The notes under the pieces: generated by a model
Seen by the model: only the letters and a program-made list of their open reading frames with translations
The model's database searches: none
What the model was told of the DNA's origin: nothing
Program-made: the position numbers and the translations under genes
Shown: positions 16,001 to 28,193 of the stretch, in pieces
Layout: each line of letters begins with the position of its first letter
Position numbering within the stretch: the first letter of the stretch is position 1
NCBI RefSeq assembly: GCF_000507765.1
Contig: NZ_KI669401.1
Location: 853,319 to 917,318, forward strand
Reading direction: 5' to 3'
Source: Streptococcus parasanguinis CC87K
GTDB lineage: Bacteria; Bacillota; Bacilli; Lactobacillales; Streptococcaceae
Length of the DNA: 64,000 nt

Positions 16001-17230
16001 TTAGAGGCTATCATAGAGGGTTTGCATCTGCACATCGTCTGGTACGATCGCCAAATACTGATTAGCCACTTCACGCGCCTTCGTCACATCTCCAGCCTCA
16101 CGCAACAAATAAACATAGGCTTCGAGGAACTCTGGGTTGTCCTTTAAATCCTCATAGAGCTCTTGGTAGGCTGAGACGGCCTCTTCTGTTTTCTCCAAGG
16201 CAGCCAAGGCACGGGCAATGTTCCAACGGGTGACAACTGTTTCGACTTCTTCATTTTGCCAAGCCAAGACTTGGTCAAAGCGTTCCTGTTCCAAATAAAG
16301 GGTGGTCAGGCGAAGAGCAATCTCTTCGAGATCATCTGCCACTTCTTTAGCCTCTAATAGATAAGCTTCTGCCTGTTCAGGCTGGTGAAGTTCATAAGAA
16401 AGCTGAGAAGCAAGAAGCTTCAATTGGGCATCAAAGGGATTCTTCTGGATCCCTTGTTTAGCAATCCCAAGCGCTTTTTCACGGTCATTTTCAGCCTGTA
16501 AAGCCAAGGCATAACCGTACTCATAGCCCTCAAAATCAGGCGACAAGGTATCAATTTGTTTGTAGTAGATCAGGGCTTTTTGGAATTCTTCTTGGTCAGA
16601 CAATAAGGTCGCTAATTCGTAAGCAATCTGGTCATCAAACTCAATCTCCAGAGCCTTCTCTAAGAAAGGAACAGCTGCTTCAAACTTACCAAGATTGGCA
16701 TAGGCAAAACCAATCCGTTGATAGGTGGAAATACCTGTCGCTTCCAAAATCTCCCGATTGTCCAATTGAGCATACTCTTGGATAGCCTCTTGGTAGCGTT
16801 CCAATTCCAGATCAATTTCAGCTAGCCCTAATTGAATGATCGGATCATCAGACAAATGAGCAGCTTCAACTAATTTTTCACGCGCCACATCTGCTAGGCC
16901 TTCCATCTGATAGAGATCCGCCTTAACCAAGAGACTGGCCACATACCAGTTAGAGTCTGGCTCAATTTCTTCTAAATAAGCAAAGGCCTCTTCCATTTGT
17001 CCTTCCTCTGCAAGGATAGTTGCCAAACTTAGATACACTTCTGGATAGGTTTCTGCAATCTGTTCATAGATCTCCTTTGCCTGAGGGTAAAAACCGATAC
17101 TTTCAAGATATTGACCTAAATCCAATAATTGTGCTTCACTATCTTCTAACAAAGCCTGTTGAAATTGAACTTCTGCTTCTTCTAGCTCCTGCCGATCGAG
17201 AGCCTCTACCATTTGTTGACTATGACTCAC
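16001..17230 (-). CDS. Tetratricopeptide-repeat protein
   Basis: A 409-aa all-helical protein made of about ten TPR-like units (for example AEVQFQQALLEDSEAQLLDLG, AIQEYAQLDNREILEATG, ALIYYKQIDTLSPDFEGYEYG). It has no signal peptide. The GTG start was chosen because AGAGGAA lies 8 nt upstream and the later ATG lacks a site; it overlaps the upstream gene by 11 bp, suggesting coupling with the AI-2E-family protein. It is a protein-protein scaffold by analogy, with partner unknown. Confidence 0.9.
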   Translation of the reverse strand: MSHSQQMVEALDRQELEEAEVQFQQALLEDSEAQLLDLGQYLESIGFYPQAKEIYEQIAETYPEVYLSLATILAEEGQMEEAFAYLEEIEPDSNWYVASLLVKADLYQMEGLADVAREKLVEAAHLSDDPIIQLGLAEIDLELERYQEAIQEYAQLDNREILEATGISTYQRIGFAYANLGKFEAAVPFLEKALEIEFDDQIAYELATLLSDQEEFQKALIYYKQIDTLSPDFEGYEYGYALALQAENDREKALGIAKQGIQKNPFDAQLKLLASQLSYELHQPEQAEAYLLEAKEVADDLEEIALRLTTLYLEQERFDQVLAWQNEEVETVVTRWNIARALAALEKTEEAVSAYQELYEDLKDNPEFLEAYVYLLREAGDVTKAREVANQYLAIVPDDVQMQTLYDSL

Positions 17231-18395
17231 TGTGTGTTTCCTCTTCTACTTCATTATGTTCTTCATACAAACCACTGACGACCTTATACCATTCAAAGAT
17301 AGCTCCAATCACCACCTTAGCAGATGCATAGACTGGAATTCCAAGGAAAACTCCCCAAATTCCAAACATAGATCCTGACGTCAAGAGCACAAACAAAATG
17401 GTAATCGGATGGATATTTAACTGGCTTCCCAAAACCAACGGTGATACAAAACGTCCTTCAATGGTTTGCTCCACTGCAAATACAATCAAGACCTTGATAA
17501 ACATCTCTGGTCCTGCTACCAAGCCCAATACTAAGGCAGGTAACATGGCTAAGAAACTACCCAAGTATGGGATCAAATTCAAGATCCCCGCAGAGATCCC
17601 CAGTGTCACCGCATAGCGCAAACCAATGATCTTAAAGAAGATGATGAACATAATAGCGACGACAATGGCTACCGTAATTTGCCCTCGAACGTAGTTGGAG
17701 AGTTGGGTATTGACGTCTGAGAGAACTTGTTCAGCTGATTTACGAATCTTAGTCGGTAAGAAGCGAACAATGTGGCCCTTTAAATTTTTTCCATCTCGTA
17801 GAAGATAAAAGACAATAAAAGGCATGATGATCAAGGCAACAATAACTTGCGAAGCCACTCCAATCAAGTTGCTGACCCAATTGACAGCCCGCCCAGAGAT
17901 CGAACTGGCCCAAGAAGTAATGTTTGCAGACAATTCCTTGGTGATCTCATCTAACTGGGGTTTGATATCAGAGGAGACGCGATTATCTAGAAAATCATCG
18001 ATGGTTGCATTGGCCTTTTCCAAATAAGTTGGCAAGTTATGAAAGAAACTCACCACTTGTCGTTGGACGGATGGAATCACTACAGCTAGACCCCAAATTA
18101 AAAGCACTGCAATCAAGAAAAAGACGAAGGAAATCGCAAAAATCCGCTTGAGTCCTTTTCTTTCAAGAAAGTCAACAATAGGGTTGAGCAGGTAATAGAG
18201 CAAACCAGAGATAATAACAGGCAGCATGACGGCTCCTGCAAACTCAAAAATAGGAATAAAAATAAAGGTGATTTTACTCAAAACCAAAAGGTTCAAGCCC
18301 AACAGCAAGGTAACTAAAAATACGGTAATGGCCTTGTTGTCTAAAAACCATCTAAAAAACCAGGACAAACTAAACTGTTTTTCTTTATTATCCAC
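17220..18395 (-). CDS. AI-2E-family (PerM-like) membrane protein
   Basis: A 391-aa polytopic protein with about eight TMs and the family signature regions LIPYLGSFLAMLPALVLGL and VSPLVLGSQLNIHPITILFVLL in the C-terminal half. The family includes E. coli TqsA (AI-2 export) and ion/H+ antiporters, so the substrate is not certain. It begins with GTG after AAGGAG, 6 nt away. It overlaps the TPR gene by 11 bp. Confidence 0.92.
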   Translation of the reverse strand: MDNKEKQFSLSWFFRWFLDNKAITVFLVTLLLGLNLLVLSKITFIFIPIFEFAGAVMLPVIISGLLYYLLNPIVDFLERKGLKRIFAISFVFFLIAVLLIWGLAVVIPSVQRQVVSFFHNLPTYLEKANATIDDFLDNRVSSDIKPQLDEITKELSANITSWASSISGRAVNWVSNLIGVASQVIVALIIMPFIVFYLLRDGKNLKGHIVRFLPTKIRKSAEQVLSDVNTQLSNYVRGQITVAIVVAIMFIIFFKIIGLRYAVTLGISAGILNLIPYLGSFLAMLPALVLGLVAGPEMFIKVLIVFAVEQTIEGRFVSPLVLGSQLNIHPITILFVLLTSGSMFGIWGVFLGIPVYASAKVVIGAIFEWYKVVSGLYEEHNEVEEETHSES

Positions 18396-18506
18396 AGAGA
18401 ACTCCTTTTCATTTCAATCTGTTTCTATTTTAGCATTTTTTGAGCTTGAAGTTACGAAAAAACTAGCAAAATAAGAAAGAAAGGCTCTCCCCTTTTCAAC
18501 TAGCAA

Positions 18507-18535
18507 TTGCCTTCCAATAGGACCTTTGATATAAT
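18507..18535 (+). promoter_or_regulatory. Promoter of the lactonase gene
   Basis: TTGCCT (18507-18512), 17-bp spacer, TATAAT (18530-18535). Confidence 0.65.
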
Positions 18536-18563
18536 AAACCTAACAAATCATACGAGGTGACCT

Positions 18564-19574
18564 ATGTCTCAAACCATTTATTTCGGTACCTATACCAAAA
18601 AAGAATCCAAAGGAATATACAAGGCACAATTTGACCCTGAAACAGGGACATTGAACCATCTGGAACTAGTGGCAGCTGAGCCCAATCCAACCTATATCGC
18701 CTTTTCTGAAAAAGGCAACCTTTATAGCGTCGGAGCTGAAGAGGGAAAAGGAGGAATCGCAAGTTTTACAGCTGATTTTCAGCCGCTCAATCACGTCGTT
18801 GAAGAGGGAGCACCACTCTGCTATGTCTCTGTCGATGACAAGCGTCAACTGGTCTATGGAGCCAACTATCACAAAGGCCAAGTTCTCGTATATCAGCTAG
18901 AGGCAGATGGACGTTTGTCCTTTGTCGATCAAGACACCCACCAAGGAAGTGGTCCTCATGCCAATCAAGCAAGTCCACATACCCACTATGCAGACCTTAC
19001 ACCAGATCAGTACCTGATCACGTGTGACCTAGGAACAGATAGTTTGCATGTCTATGATGTCAGCGAGGAAGGAAATCTAACCCTGATCAATCAGTATCAA
19101 ACAGCCCCAGGGGCAGGACCTCGTCACCTGGTCTTTCATCCTCACTATAAGACTGCCTATCTCATCAATGAATTAAATGCTACGATCGATGTGCTCTTTT
19201 ATGACGGTATGGGTGAATTCGAACACTTCCAAACTGTTTCCACACTTCCATCAGACTACAATGGTCAAAAATGGGCTTCTGCGATCAAGCTCTCAGCTGA
19301 TGGAAAATTCCTCTATGCATCTAACCGTGCTCACAATTCCATTGCTGTCTTCAAAGTTGTGGCTGATGGTAGCCTAGAACTGATTGAAATTGTTCCAAGT
19401 CAAGGGCTCAATCCACGTGATTTCACACTTAGTCCTGATCAAAACCACCTAATCGCAGCCCATCAAGATTCACCTAATGCCACCGTCTTCAAGCGGGATC
19501 CTGCTAGCGGAAAATTGACCCTTCTATCTGACGACTTCTATGTTCCAGAGGCCGTTTGTACGGTTTTTCATTAA
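18564..19574 (+). CDS. Lactonase-family protein (6-phosphogluconolactonase-like, seven-bladed propeller)
   Basis: A 336-aa beta-propeller protein of the YbhE/Pgl family. Typical repeats: YFGTYTKKESKGIY, GPHANQASPHTHYA, GPRHLVFHP, ASNRAHNSIAVFKV, LNPRDFTLSPDQNHL. E. coli Pgl of this fold hydrolyses 6-phosphogluconolactone in the pentose phosphate pathway. No signal peptide, consistent with a cytoplasmic sugar-lactone hydrolase. Start follows GAGGTGA. The promoter is its own, divergent from the AI-2E-family gene. Exact substrate not proven. Confidence 0.88.
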   Translation: MSQTIYFGTYTKKESKGIYKAQFDPETGTLNHLELVAAEPNPTYIAFSEKGNLYSVGAEEGKGGIASFTADFQPLNHVVEEGAPLCYVSVDDKRQLVYGANYHKGQVLVYQLEADGRLSFVDQDTHQGSGPHANQASPHTHYADLTPDQYLITCDLGTDSLHVYDVSEEGNLTLINQYQTAPGAGPRHLVFHPHYKTAYLINELNATIDVLFYDGMGEFEHFQTVSTLPSDYNGQKWASAIKLSADGKFLYASNRAHNSIAVFKVVADGSLELIEIVPSQGLNPRDFTLSPDQNHLIAAHQDSPNATVFKRDPASGKLTLLSDDFYVPEAVCTVFH

Positions 19575-19669
19575 GTCGTTTTAGTTGTCAAACCTCTAAA
19601 AAAATGATTAAATAGATGAGAAAAAGGCGCGAGCCTGACTTCACAACTTATATTTTAGGAGACCCTAAC

Positions 19670-19855
19670 ATGAATCCATTGGACTTATTTAACCAAGTGA
19701 AAGAAATGATCGAAAAGAAAGATTTCGACGCTGCAAAGAAATTTGTTGATGACAACAAAGACAACCTCGGTGACTACCTTGAACAAGCCAAAGGGCTTGT
19801 ATCTGGAAATGAAATGGTCAGCGGTGCCTTGGACAAAATCAAAGGCTTGTTCTAA
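19670..19855 (+). CDS. Conserved-looking 61-aa protein of unknown function
   Basis: Start MNPLDLFNQVK follows AGGAG 9 nt upstream; an earlier frame start lacks a site. The peptide is highly charged and helical (KEMIEKKDFDAAKKFVDDNK, then YLEQAKGLVSGNEMV), without TM or Cys, and ends DKIKGLF. A perfect terminator follows 8 bp after the stop, which together with the site supports a real gene. I recognise no family. It resembles small abundant streptococcal proteins in composition. Confidence 0.8.
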   Translation: MNPLDLFNQVKEMIEKKDFDAAKKFVDDNKDNLGDYLEQAKGLVSGNEMVSGALDKIKGLF

Positions 19856-19862
19856 TAGAACT

Positions 19863-19892
19863 ACTCCTCAACGCTTTAGTTGAGGAGTTTTT
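19863..19892 (+). terminator. Terminator of the 61-aa gene
   Basis: ACTCCTCAAC pairs with GTTGAGGAGT around a 6-nt loop, followed by TTTT and TTG. Confidence 0.9.
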
Positions 19893-19907
19893 GTTTATAC
19901 CAATCGC

Positions 19908-19942
19908 AAAAAAGATCCTTGAGAAGACTCAAGGATCTTTTT
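19908..19942 (-). terminator. Enolase terminator
   Basis: AAAAAGATCCTTGAG pairs with CTCAAGGATCTTTTT around a 4-nt loop, 17-20 bp past the eno stop. Confidence 0.9.
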
Positions 19943-19958
19943 AGTCTAGTAAACTAGA

Positions 19959-21266
<1,308 letters not shown>

Positions 21267-21302
21267 TTACTCTCCTTATTGAGTTATATTTTTTACTCCT
21301 CT

Positions 21303-21331
21303 ATCATATCGTAATTAGGCTATTTTTTCAA
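21303..21331 (-). promoter_or_regulatory. eno promoter
   Basis: Minus strand: TTGAAA (21326-21331), 17-bp spacer, TATGAT (21303-21308), about 40 bp before the ATG. Confidence 0.75.
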
Positions 21332-21458
21332 GAAAAAACAAGGAAATCTACGAAAATTGAGAAGTTTTTAACAAGAAAACGGTTCCACGTTCTTTTTTTC
21401 TTTCATTTCCCGACTTATTTAATTTTTTCGCATTCTTCTATTCTTCTACTGCGCTTTA

Positions 21459-21467
21459 TGCTATACT
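21459..21467 (+). promoter_or_regulatory. Extended -10 abutting the DUF1694 gene start
   Basis: TGCTATACT; the last T of the -10 is only 6 nt from the ATG at 21474, and no Shine-Dalgarno intervenes. Predicted leaderless start. Confidence 0.6.
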
Positions 21468-21473
21468 AAGCTT

Positions 21474-21926
21474 ATGACAGATATTAATAAAACAATTTTA
21501 GAAAAAGCTGCTGGTCCTACTCGATTCAATCCGGATGAGCAGCGTCGATTTTTGGAGACTTATGAGGAGCGGGTGATTACTTCATGCACCTTGGAGGAGG
21601 CAAGGGACAAGATGTACCTGGAGCAGTATTCGACAATCCTCACTGATATTTCAGATCGCTTTCATCCTGTTTTGGTCAAGATCTCCCCAGCTTTAGATGA
21701 AAGCAGCCAGCTACAATATTTGAAAAAAACCAAAGATCTTGGTCTTGTGGCAAGCATCGTTTCGGATGACTGTCGCCATTCCCCTTTTGGTCTCATCATT
21801 CATACTGACCATCCGTCTGGAATTTCTCCAACAGATATCAGTAGCCAGTATCCAAATTTATTTGAAAAGAAACAAGAGACTGCCGGTCCAGAAAAGAAAT
21901 CATTCTGGAAACGTCTCTTTAGCTAA
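21474..21926 (+). CDS. DUF1694 (YueI-like) protein
   Basis: A 150-aa soluble protein. The body (FNPDEQRRFLETYEERVITSC, ILTDISDRFHPVLVKISPALD, LVASIVSDDCRHSPFGLIIHTD) has the pattern I associate with the YueI/DUF1694 family, related in fold to ribosomal L7Ae-like or pyruvate-kinase-tail-like domains but uncharacterised. The C-terminus is basic and aromatic (KKSFWKRLFS). A canonical ribosome site is missing: a -10 element ends 6 nt before the ATG, so the mRNA may be leaderless. Confidence 0.85.
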   Translation: MTDINKTILEKAAGPTRFNPDEQRRFLETYEERVITSCTLEEARDKMYLEQYSTILTDISDRFHPVLVKISPALDESSQLQYLKKTKDLGLVASIVSDDCRHSPFGLIIHTDHPSGISPTDISSQYPNLFEKKQETAGPEKKSFWKRLFS

Positions 21927-21928
21927 AG

Positions 21929-21970
21929 AAAAACCAATGGAAGGGAACATCTCCTTTCCATTGGTTTTTT
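21929..21970. terminator. Bidirectional terminator, DUF1694 gene / glycerate kinase
   Basis: AAAAACCAATGGAA pairs with TTCCATTGGTTTTT, long A- and T-flanks. It overlaps the glycerate kinase stop codon at its right edge. Confidence 0.85.
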
Positions 21971-23084
21971 AGTTTGCTTTTATTTTCAAAAGGTTCCCAA
22001 TATTTCGAGCGCAGGAAATCAGATTCCTTTCAGCATGAGCGAGTGCATCTGCTACCTCACAAGGACCAGGTACGATAGAGAAGGCAGCTTCAATGTGATG
22101 ACTAGGAAAAGCAGGCAAATCCTCCGCTAAGCTACCACAAATAGCAAGCACCGGGATCTTCTCTGGTGTTCGTTTGGCTACTCCGACAGGAGCTTTTCCA
22201 GAAAGAGATTGGAGATCCATCCTACCTTCCCCGACCACGACCAGATCAGCTTTTTGTACTTTGTGATCAAAGTCAATCAAATCGAGGCTTTTTTCAATTC
22301 CTGAGGAAACCTGACCTCCCGCAAAAGCGACCAAGCCAGCAGCCATGCCACCTCCAGCTCCGGCGCCAGCCATGGACAATATTCGTGCATTTGCTAGCTG
22401 GTAAAAATCCTGCATAGCCTGATCAACAGCTGGAAATAGAAGGGGATTCAATCCCTTTTGCCCACCAAAGATATAGGTCGCTCCTTGACTGCCACAGAGA
22501 GGATTGGTTACATCCGTTAAGACTTGGAGCTCGATGTCTTTTAAAGCTTTTGGAATCGCACTGGTATCTATTCTAGCCACACGACCGAGCGAAGCCCCAA
22601 CAGGACGAAGCAGATGGCCTTGATCATCATAGAAGGCTACCCCTAATCCAGCTGCCATCCCAATCCCACCATCATTCGTTGCAGAACCGCCAATTCCCAC
22701 ACAGATCGTTTTAACCCCTTGGTCAACCAATTGCAAAATGAGTTCACCAATTCCTCGTGTTTCCAGTTCAAGAGGATTTCGTTTTTCAGCTGGAATGGAG
22801 CCTAAACCAACAAGTGAAGCCATCTCAAAAAAAGCCATCTCATCTTTTTGGTAGTAAGACATTGAAACAGGCTGTCCAAATGGTCCGGTTACTTGAGTTT
22901 GGTACTCCGTTACATCCAGAACTCCAGCTAGGGTTTCCATGGTGCCTTCGCCACCATCCCCAATAGGAAGGAGGTCAAAAGTTGCATCTGGTAGAGCCTC
23001 TTGAAATCCTTTTTTCAAGGCTTCTGCTACTTGTTTGGCAGATAAGGATTCTTTAAATGAATCCGGGGCTAGTAGGATATGCAT
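21969..23084 (-). CDS. glxK: Glycerate kinase (GlxK/GarK type)
   Basis: A 371-aa kinase phosphorylating D-glycerate to 2- or 3-phosphoglycerate, feeding lower glycolysis. Family motifs: LLAPDSFKESLSAKQVA at the N-terminus, LLPIGDGGEGTMETL, GIGGSATNDGGIGMAAGLG, and GAGAGGGMAAGLVAFAGG. Its start overlaps the end of serB by 16 bp, so the two are co-transcribed and linked around the phosphoglycerate/serine node. Confidence 0.95.
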   Translation of the reverse strand: MHILLAPDSFKESLSAKQVAEALKKGFQEALPDATFDLLPIGDGGEGTMETLAGVLDVTEYQTQVTGPFGQPVSMSYYQKDEMAFFEMASLVGLGSIPAEKRNPLELETRGIGELILQLVDQGVKTICVGIGGSATNDGGIGMAAGLGVAFYDDQGHLLRPVGASLGRVARIDTSAIPKALKDIELQVLTDVTNPLCGSQGATYIFGGQKGLNPLLFPAVDQAMQDFYQLANARILSMAGAGAGGGMAAGLVAFAGGQVSSGIEKSLDLIDFDHKVQKADLVVVGEGRMDLQSLSGKAPVGVAKRTPEKIPVLAICGSLAEDLPAFPSHHIEAAFSIVPGPCEVADALAHAERNLISCARNIGNLLKIKAN

Positions 23085-23737
23085 GCTGTTTCCTTTCTAT
23101 GCTGGTCTAAAATTTCAAGAACAAGGCTTAAATCCCTCTTCTCAATACGATATAGGGCTCGCTCAGCGACGATTGGCTTGGCCATAAAGGCAATCCCGAT
23201 ACCGGCTGTTTCAATCATCGGAAGATCATTGGCACCATCTCCCATCGCAATCGTCTGACTTCGTGGGACATGATTTTCTTTCGCCCATGTCAGGAGGGAC
23301 TCTTTTTTCCTTTCAGGTGTGATTATCCCACCGAGGACTTTACCTGTCAAACAACCATCAGAAGCCTGCAAACGGTTGGCGCGGACCAGATCAATTCCTA
23401 AAGACCTCGCGATGGGGTCGATGACTTCATGAAATCCCCCGGAAACAAGGCCAACCTTGTAACCTCTTTGATGCAGTTCCGTGATTAAGCTTTCAGCACC
23501 CGGTGTGACTTCCATCTGCTCCAAAATTTTCGGAAAGATAGAGGTCTCTAATCCCTTCAATAAAGCAACACGCGCCTCTAAAGATGCTGCAAAATCCAGC
23601 TCCCCATTCATTGCTTGGGCTGTAATCTCTGCCACTTTTTCTCCCACGCCAGCTTCTTGAGCTAGTAGATCAATCCCTTCCTGTCTTATCAAGGTTCCAT
23701 CTACATCCATAACGAGGAGACCTGTTACTTTTTTCAT
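23069..23737 (-). CDS. serB: Phosphoserine phosphatase (HAD superfamily)
   Basis: A 222-aa HAD hydrolase that releases serine from O-phosphoserine. Motif I is DVDGT (Asp nucleophile pair near residue 11), motif II SGGF near 99, and motif III/IV GDGANDLPMIETAG. The cap is the SerB type. Upstream partner of glycerate kinase in a two-gene operon. Confidence 0.92.
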   Translation of the reverse strand: MKKVTGLLVMDVDGTLIRQEGIDLLAQEAGVGEKVAEITAQAMNGELDFAASLEARVALLKGLETSIFPKILEQMEVTPGAESLITELHQRGYKVGLVSGGFHEVIDPIARSLGIDLVRANRLQASDGCLTGKVLGGIITPERKKESLLTWAKENHVPRSQTIAMGDGANDLPMIETAGIGIAFMAKPIVAERALYRIEKRDLSLVLEILDQHRKETACISY

Positions 23738-23814
23738 CGCTTTCCTTTCTTATTTCTCCCTTACTATACAAAAATAGGGTTTAAATTTCAAGTTTCAATG
23801 ATGATTTGAAGATA

Positions 23815-23843
23815 AAAAAATGACCTCCTAAAAGGTCATTTTT
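23815..23843 (-). terminator. ezrA terminator
   Basis: AAATGACCT pairs with AGGTCATTT around a short loop, T-run on the minus strand, directly after the ezrA stop. Confidence 0.85.
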
Positions 23844-23849
23844 CTGTTA

Positions 23850-25574
23850 TTAGAAGCGAATTTGCTCCCGGGTTTTTTCATAGGAAGTAACAAAGCGATC
23901 GGTTACGCCTGCTTCTACCATTTCCAAAGCATCTGAGATGACTTTGAAGGAAGCCGCATAGTCATATTCTCTTTCGAAAATATAAAGGGACTCATCAAAG
24001 GCTGCCTGTACATGATCGTCAAATGAACGGTAACGGTTCGAGTATTGCAACAATTGTTCTGTCAATGTCGCATTTTGAACAATTCGATACGCCGCTTCTT
24101 CCAATTCATTCATATCATTGGTCAAGATTTCCAACAAACGATTGGTTGATTCGATGTTGATTTTATCCCCTTCCAACTCATCCATCAAAGCTTCTGTATT
24201 GTTACTTGCAGTGAAGAAAATTTCTAAGAATTCTTGAGGAATTCCTGGCAAGTTCCGTTTGTCCATATAGCGTTTAATGGCATGCAAGCGGTTAGCATAG
24301 ATGTTGACTTTTTGGCGAGCATTGGCATCGTCTTTTTCAATTTTTGAAAGGGAATCACTTAAGCCAATTTGCTCATCTTCGATTTCTTTCAAGCGAGCTT
24401 CGATAGCTTCTAACTCTTCTTCTACGATAGAATAGGCCTTTTGTGTTTCAGATGAATCTTTCAAGGCATCTTCTACCACATTTTCTTGTGAAGATAGCTC
24501 AGCTTCCAACTCTTTTAACTGTTGGCTGAAGCTTTCATTCAAGACGAATGTTTTACCGAGACGTTCCACTTCTGCCGCAAGCTTACTATTGTTATCTTTA
24601 GCATGTTTCAAATAGCCAGGCAGTTGTTTCACTAACTTCTTCACAACTTTTTGTGATTCAATTTCACGGGTAAAGATGTGATACAAAGCATCGATTTCTT
24701 CTTGAATTTGTTCATTTTCGTAAATGGCATTGTCCAATTCAAGGGCAGATACATTTGCCATATTGTTCTTCAAGGAAGCATGCAACTGTTGGAAACGAGA
24801 TTCAATATCTGTTTCAGTGAAGTGGTAACCAGATTCCAAAAGCTTGCGGTAGCCACTTTCCAAATCCTCTAATTGGTCTGGAAGTTTTGCTTGAAGGGCA
24901 GTGACAATTTCTGGCACTCGCTCAACAATTTGTTTTAAGGCTACAATATGATTTTCAGCTGTATCAAGGATTTCAGCCGCTTCAACAGGGTCACCTGAAG
25001 AATTCAAGGTTACAAATTGTGAGAACTCAGATTGAATATTTCCAATTTGTTTTTCAATTTCAGGAAGCGCACTGCCATAACGATCTGGGTCTGAAGTGAC
25101 TTCTTTTTGAAGTTCTTCAAACATATCCAAGGCATGAACCACACGACCGCTATTCTTTTGTTCCTGCTCTTCCAGATCAGAAAGGGCTTTGCGAATCGCC
25201 TTGATATCTTCGTCGATCAATTGGATCTGACTTTCGATATTGTCAATGGCTTGTTTAGCCTTCATGAAACGGAAAGAATTATTATAGCCTTCCGCTTCAA
25301 ACAGATTGTTTTCAATATCAGCAAATGAATTTAAGGATAAATCTACCCATTTTTGATTCCATTCACGAAATGCAACTTGACTTTGACCAATCAAATGCAT
25401 GTTTTTTACGGCCTCTACTTCATCGTTGACCGGAAGGTTGTATAACTTTTCTTTTCGTTCTTCCAGTGCTGCCAGTAAGGCTTCATTTCGTTTTCTCAAA
25501 ATGACTGCAACCACATATCCTACAATCAAGATAAGGGCGACAATAAAGATGAGAACAATTAGTCCACTAGACAT
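23850..25574 (-). CDS. ezrA: Septation ring formation regulator EzrA
   Basis: A 574-aa membrane-anchored protein that interacts with FtsZ and divisome components. N-terminal TM (LIVLIFIVALILIVGYVVAVI, residues about 5-25) then a short basic patch and a cytoplasmic body of spectrin-like coiled coils throughout (many E/K/L heptads), with the QNEATL-type C-terminal region reading IVQNATLTEQLLQYSNRYR. Ribosome site AAGGAG. It lies next to gyrB as a separate transcription unit. Confidence 0.96.
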   Translation of the reverse strand: MSSGLIVLIFIVALILIVGYVVAVILRKRNEALLAALEERKEKLYNLPVNDEVEAVKNMHLIGQSQVAFREWNQKWVDLSLNSFADIENNLFEAEGYNNSFRFMKAKQAIDNIESQIQLIDEDIKAIRKALSDLEEQEQKNSGRVVHALDMFEELQKEVTSDPDRYGSALPEIEKQIGNIQSEFSQFVTLNSSGDPVEAAEILDTAENHIVALKQIVERVPEIVTALQAKLPDQLEDLESGYRKLLESGYHFTETDIESRFQQLHASLKNNMANVSALELDNAIYENEQIQEEIDALYHIFTREIESQKVVKKLVKQLPGYLKHAKDNNSKLAAEVERLGKTFVLNESFSQQLKELEAELSSQENVVEDALKDSSETQKAYSIVEEELEAIEARLKEIEDEQIGLSDSLSKIEKDDANARQKVNIYANRLHAIKRYMDKRNLPGIPQEFLEIFFTASNNTEALMDELEGDKINIESTNRLLEILTNDMNELEEAAYRIVQNATLTEQLLQYSNRYRSFDDHVQAAFDESLYIFEREYDYAASFKVISDALEMVEAGVTDRFVTSYEKTREQIRF

Positions 25575-25616
25575 ATAAAAACTCCTTCATCGTATTACTT
25601 GAACGTAATCCTAGTA

Positions 25617-25625
25617 ATTATACCA
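25617..25625 (-). promoter_or_regulatory. ezrA extended -10
   Basis: Minus strand TGGTATAAT (TATAAT 25617-25622), 42 bp before the ATG; no good -35. Confidence 0.55.
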
Positions 25626-25660
25626 TAAAATATCCATTAATGGGAAGCGTTCGGTGAATT

Positions 25661-27622
<1,962 letters not shown>

Positions 27623-28186
27623 CTATTCAAATATAAACTGGTGTAAGTGTGGCATGGAATCAAATAAATAGGTCGAAAGCCCTGCAGCCTTTCCAGCTTC
27701 TATATCGATCGGACGATCTCCGATGACCAGACCGTCTTGAATACCATATTTTTCCTTCAAATAAAGCATAGAGGCTGGGTCTGGTTTTCGAGGAAAGCCC
27801 TCGTCTGCCGTTACAATCTCCGTAAAGTAGGGTGCAATGCCTGTCTGTTCAATAAGGGTCAAAACTTGGCGATCCCGATGAGATACCAAAAAATGGCGTC
27901 CTCCATGTGCTTGGATCTCTTCTAGTAACTCTTTTGCTCCCTCAAATAAGACCGGCTCTTGCAAGCCCAAGGCTTCTTTTTTCTTGTATTCCGTACGAAA
28001 ATTGGAAATATGAGGTGCAAAGGTTTGAATTGCATCCTGTGTTGAGATTTTTAATGCTGCATAAACAGAATCATGATCGGCTTGAATGTGAAAGTCCTTC
28101 AATGTCGCTACAAAGGCATTTGTGGACGTTTCGTAATTATCCAATAGCGTCCCACCAAGATCCCATATAAAATCATGATAATTCAT
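27623..28186 (-). CDS. HAD-superfamily hydrolase (phosphatase)
   Basis: A 187-aa HAD-IA phosphatase. The start MNYHDFIWDLGGTLLDNY is fixed by homology to the pneumococcal gene that precedes gyrB. Catalytic motif I is DLGGT, with Gly in place of the usual second Asp (DxD), which is unusual and could weaken or alter phosphatase activity. Motif III region HRDRQVLTLIEQTGI and motif IV GDRPIDIEAGKAAG are present. Upstream of gyrB in the same operon. The mRNA may be leaderless. Confidence 0.88.
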   Translation of the reverse strand: MNYHDFIWDLGGTLLDNYETSTNAFVATLKDFHIQADHDSVYAALKISTQDAIQTFAPHISNFRTEYKKKEALGLQEPVLFEGAKELLEEIQAHGGRHFLVSHRDRQVLTLIEQTGIAPYFTEIVTADEGFPRKPDPASMLYLKEKYGIQDGLVIGDRPIDIEAGKAAGLSTYLFDSMPHLHQFIFE

Positions 28187-28193
28187 AGTCAAT

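Noticed and set aside
21370..21390. cre-like sequence upstream of eno and the DUF1694 gene
   Set aside because: Two mismatches at defined positions of the CcpA consensus.
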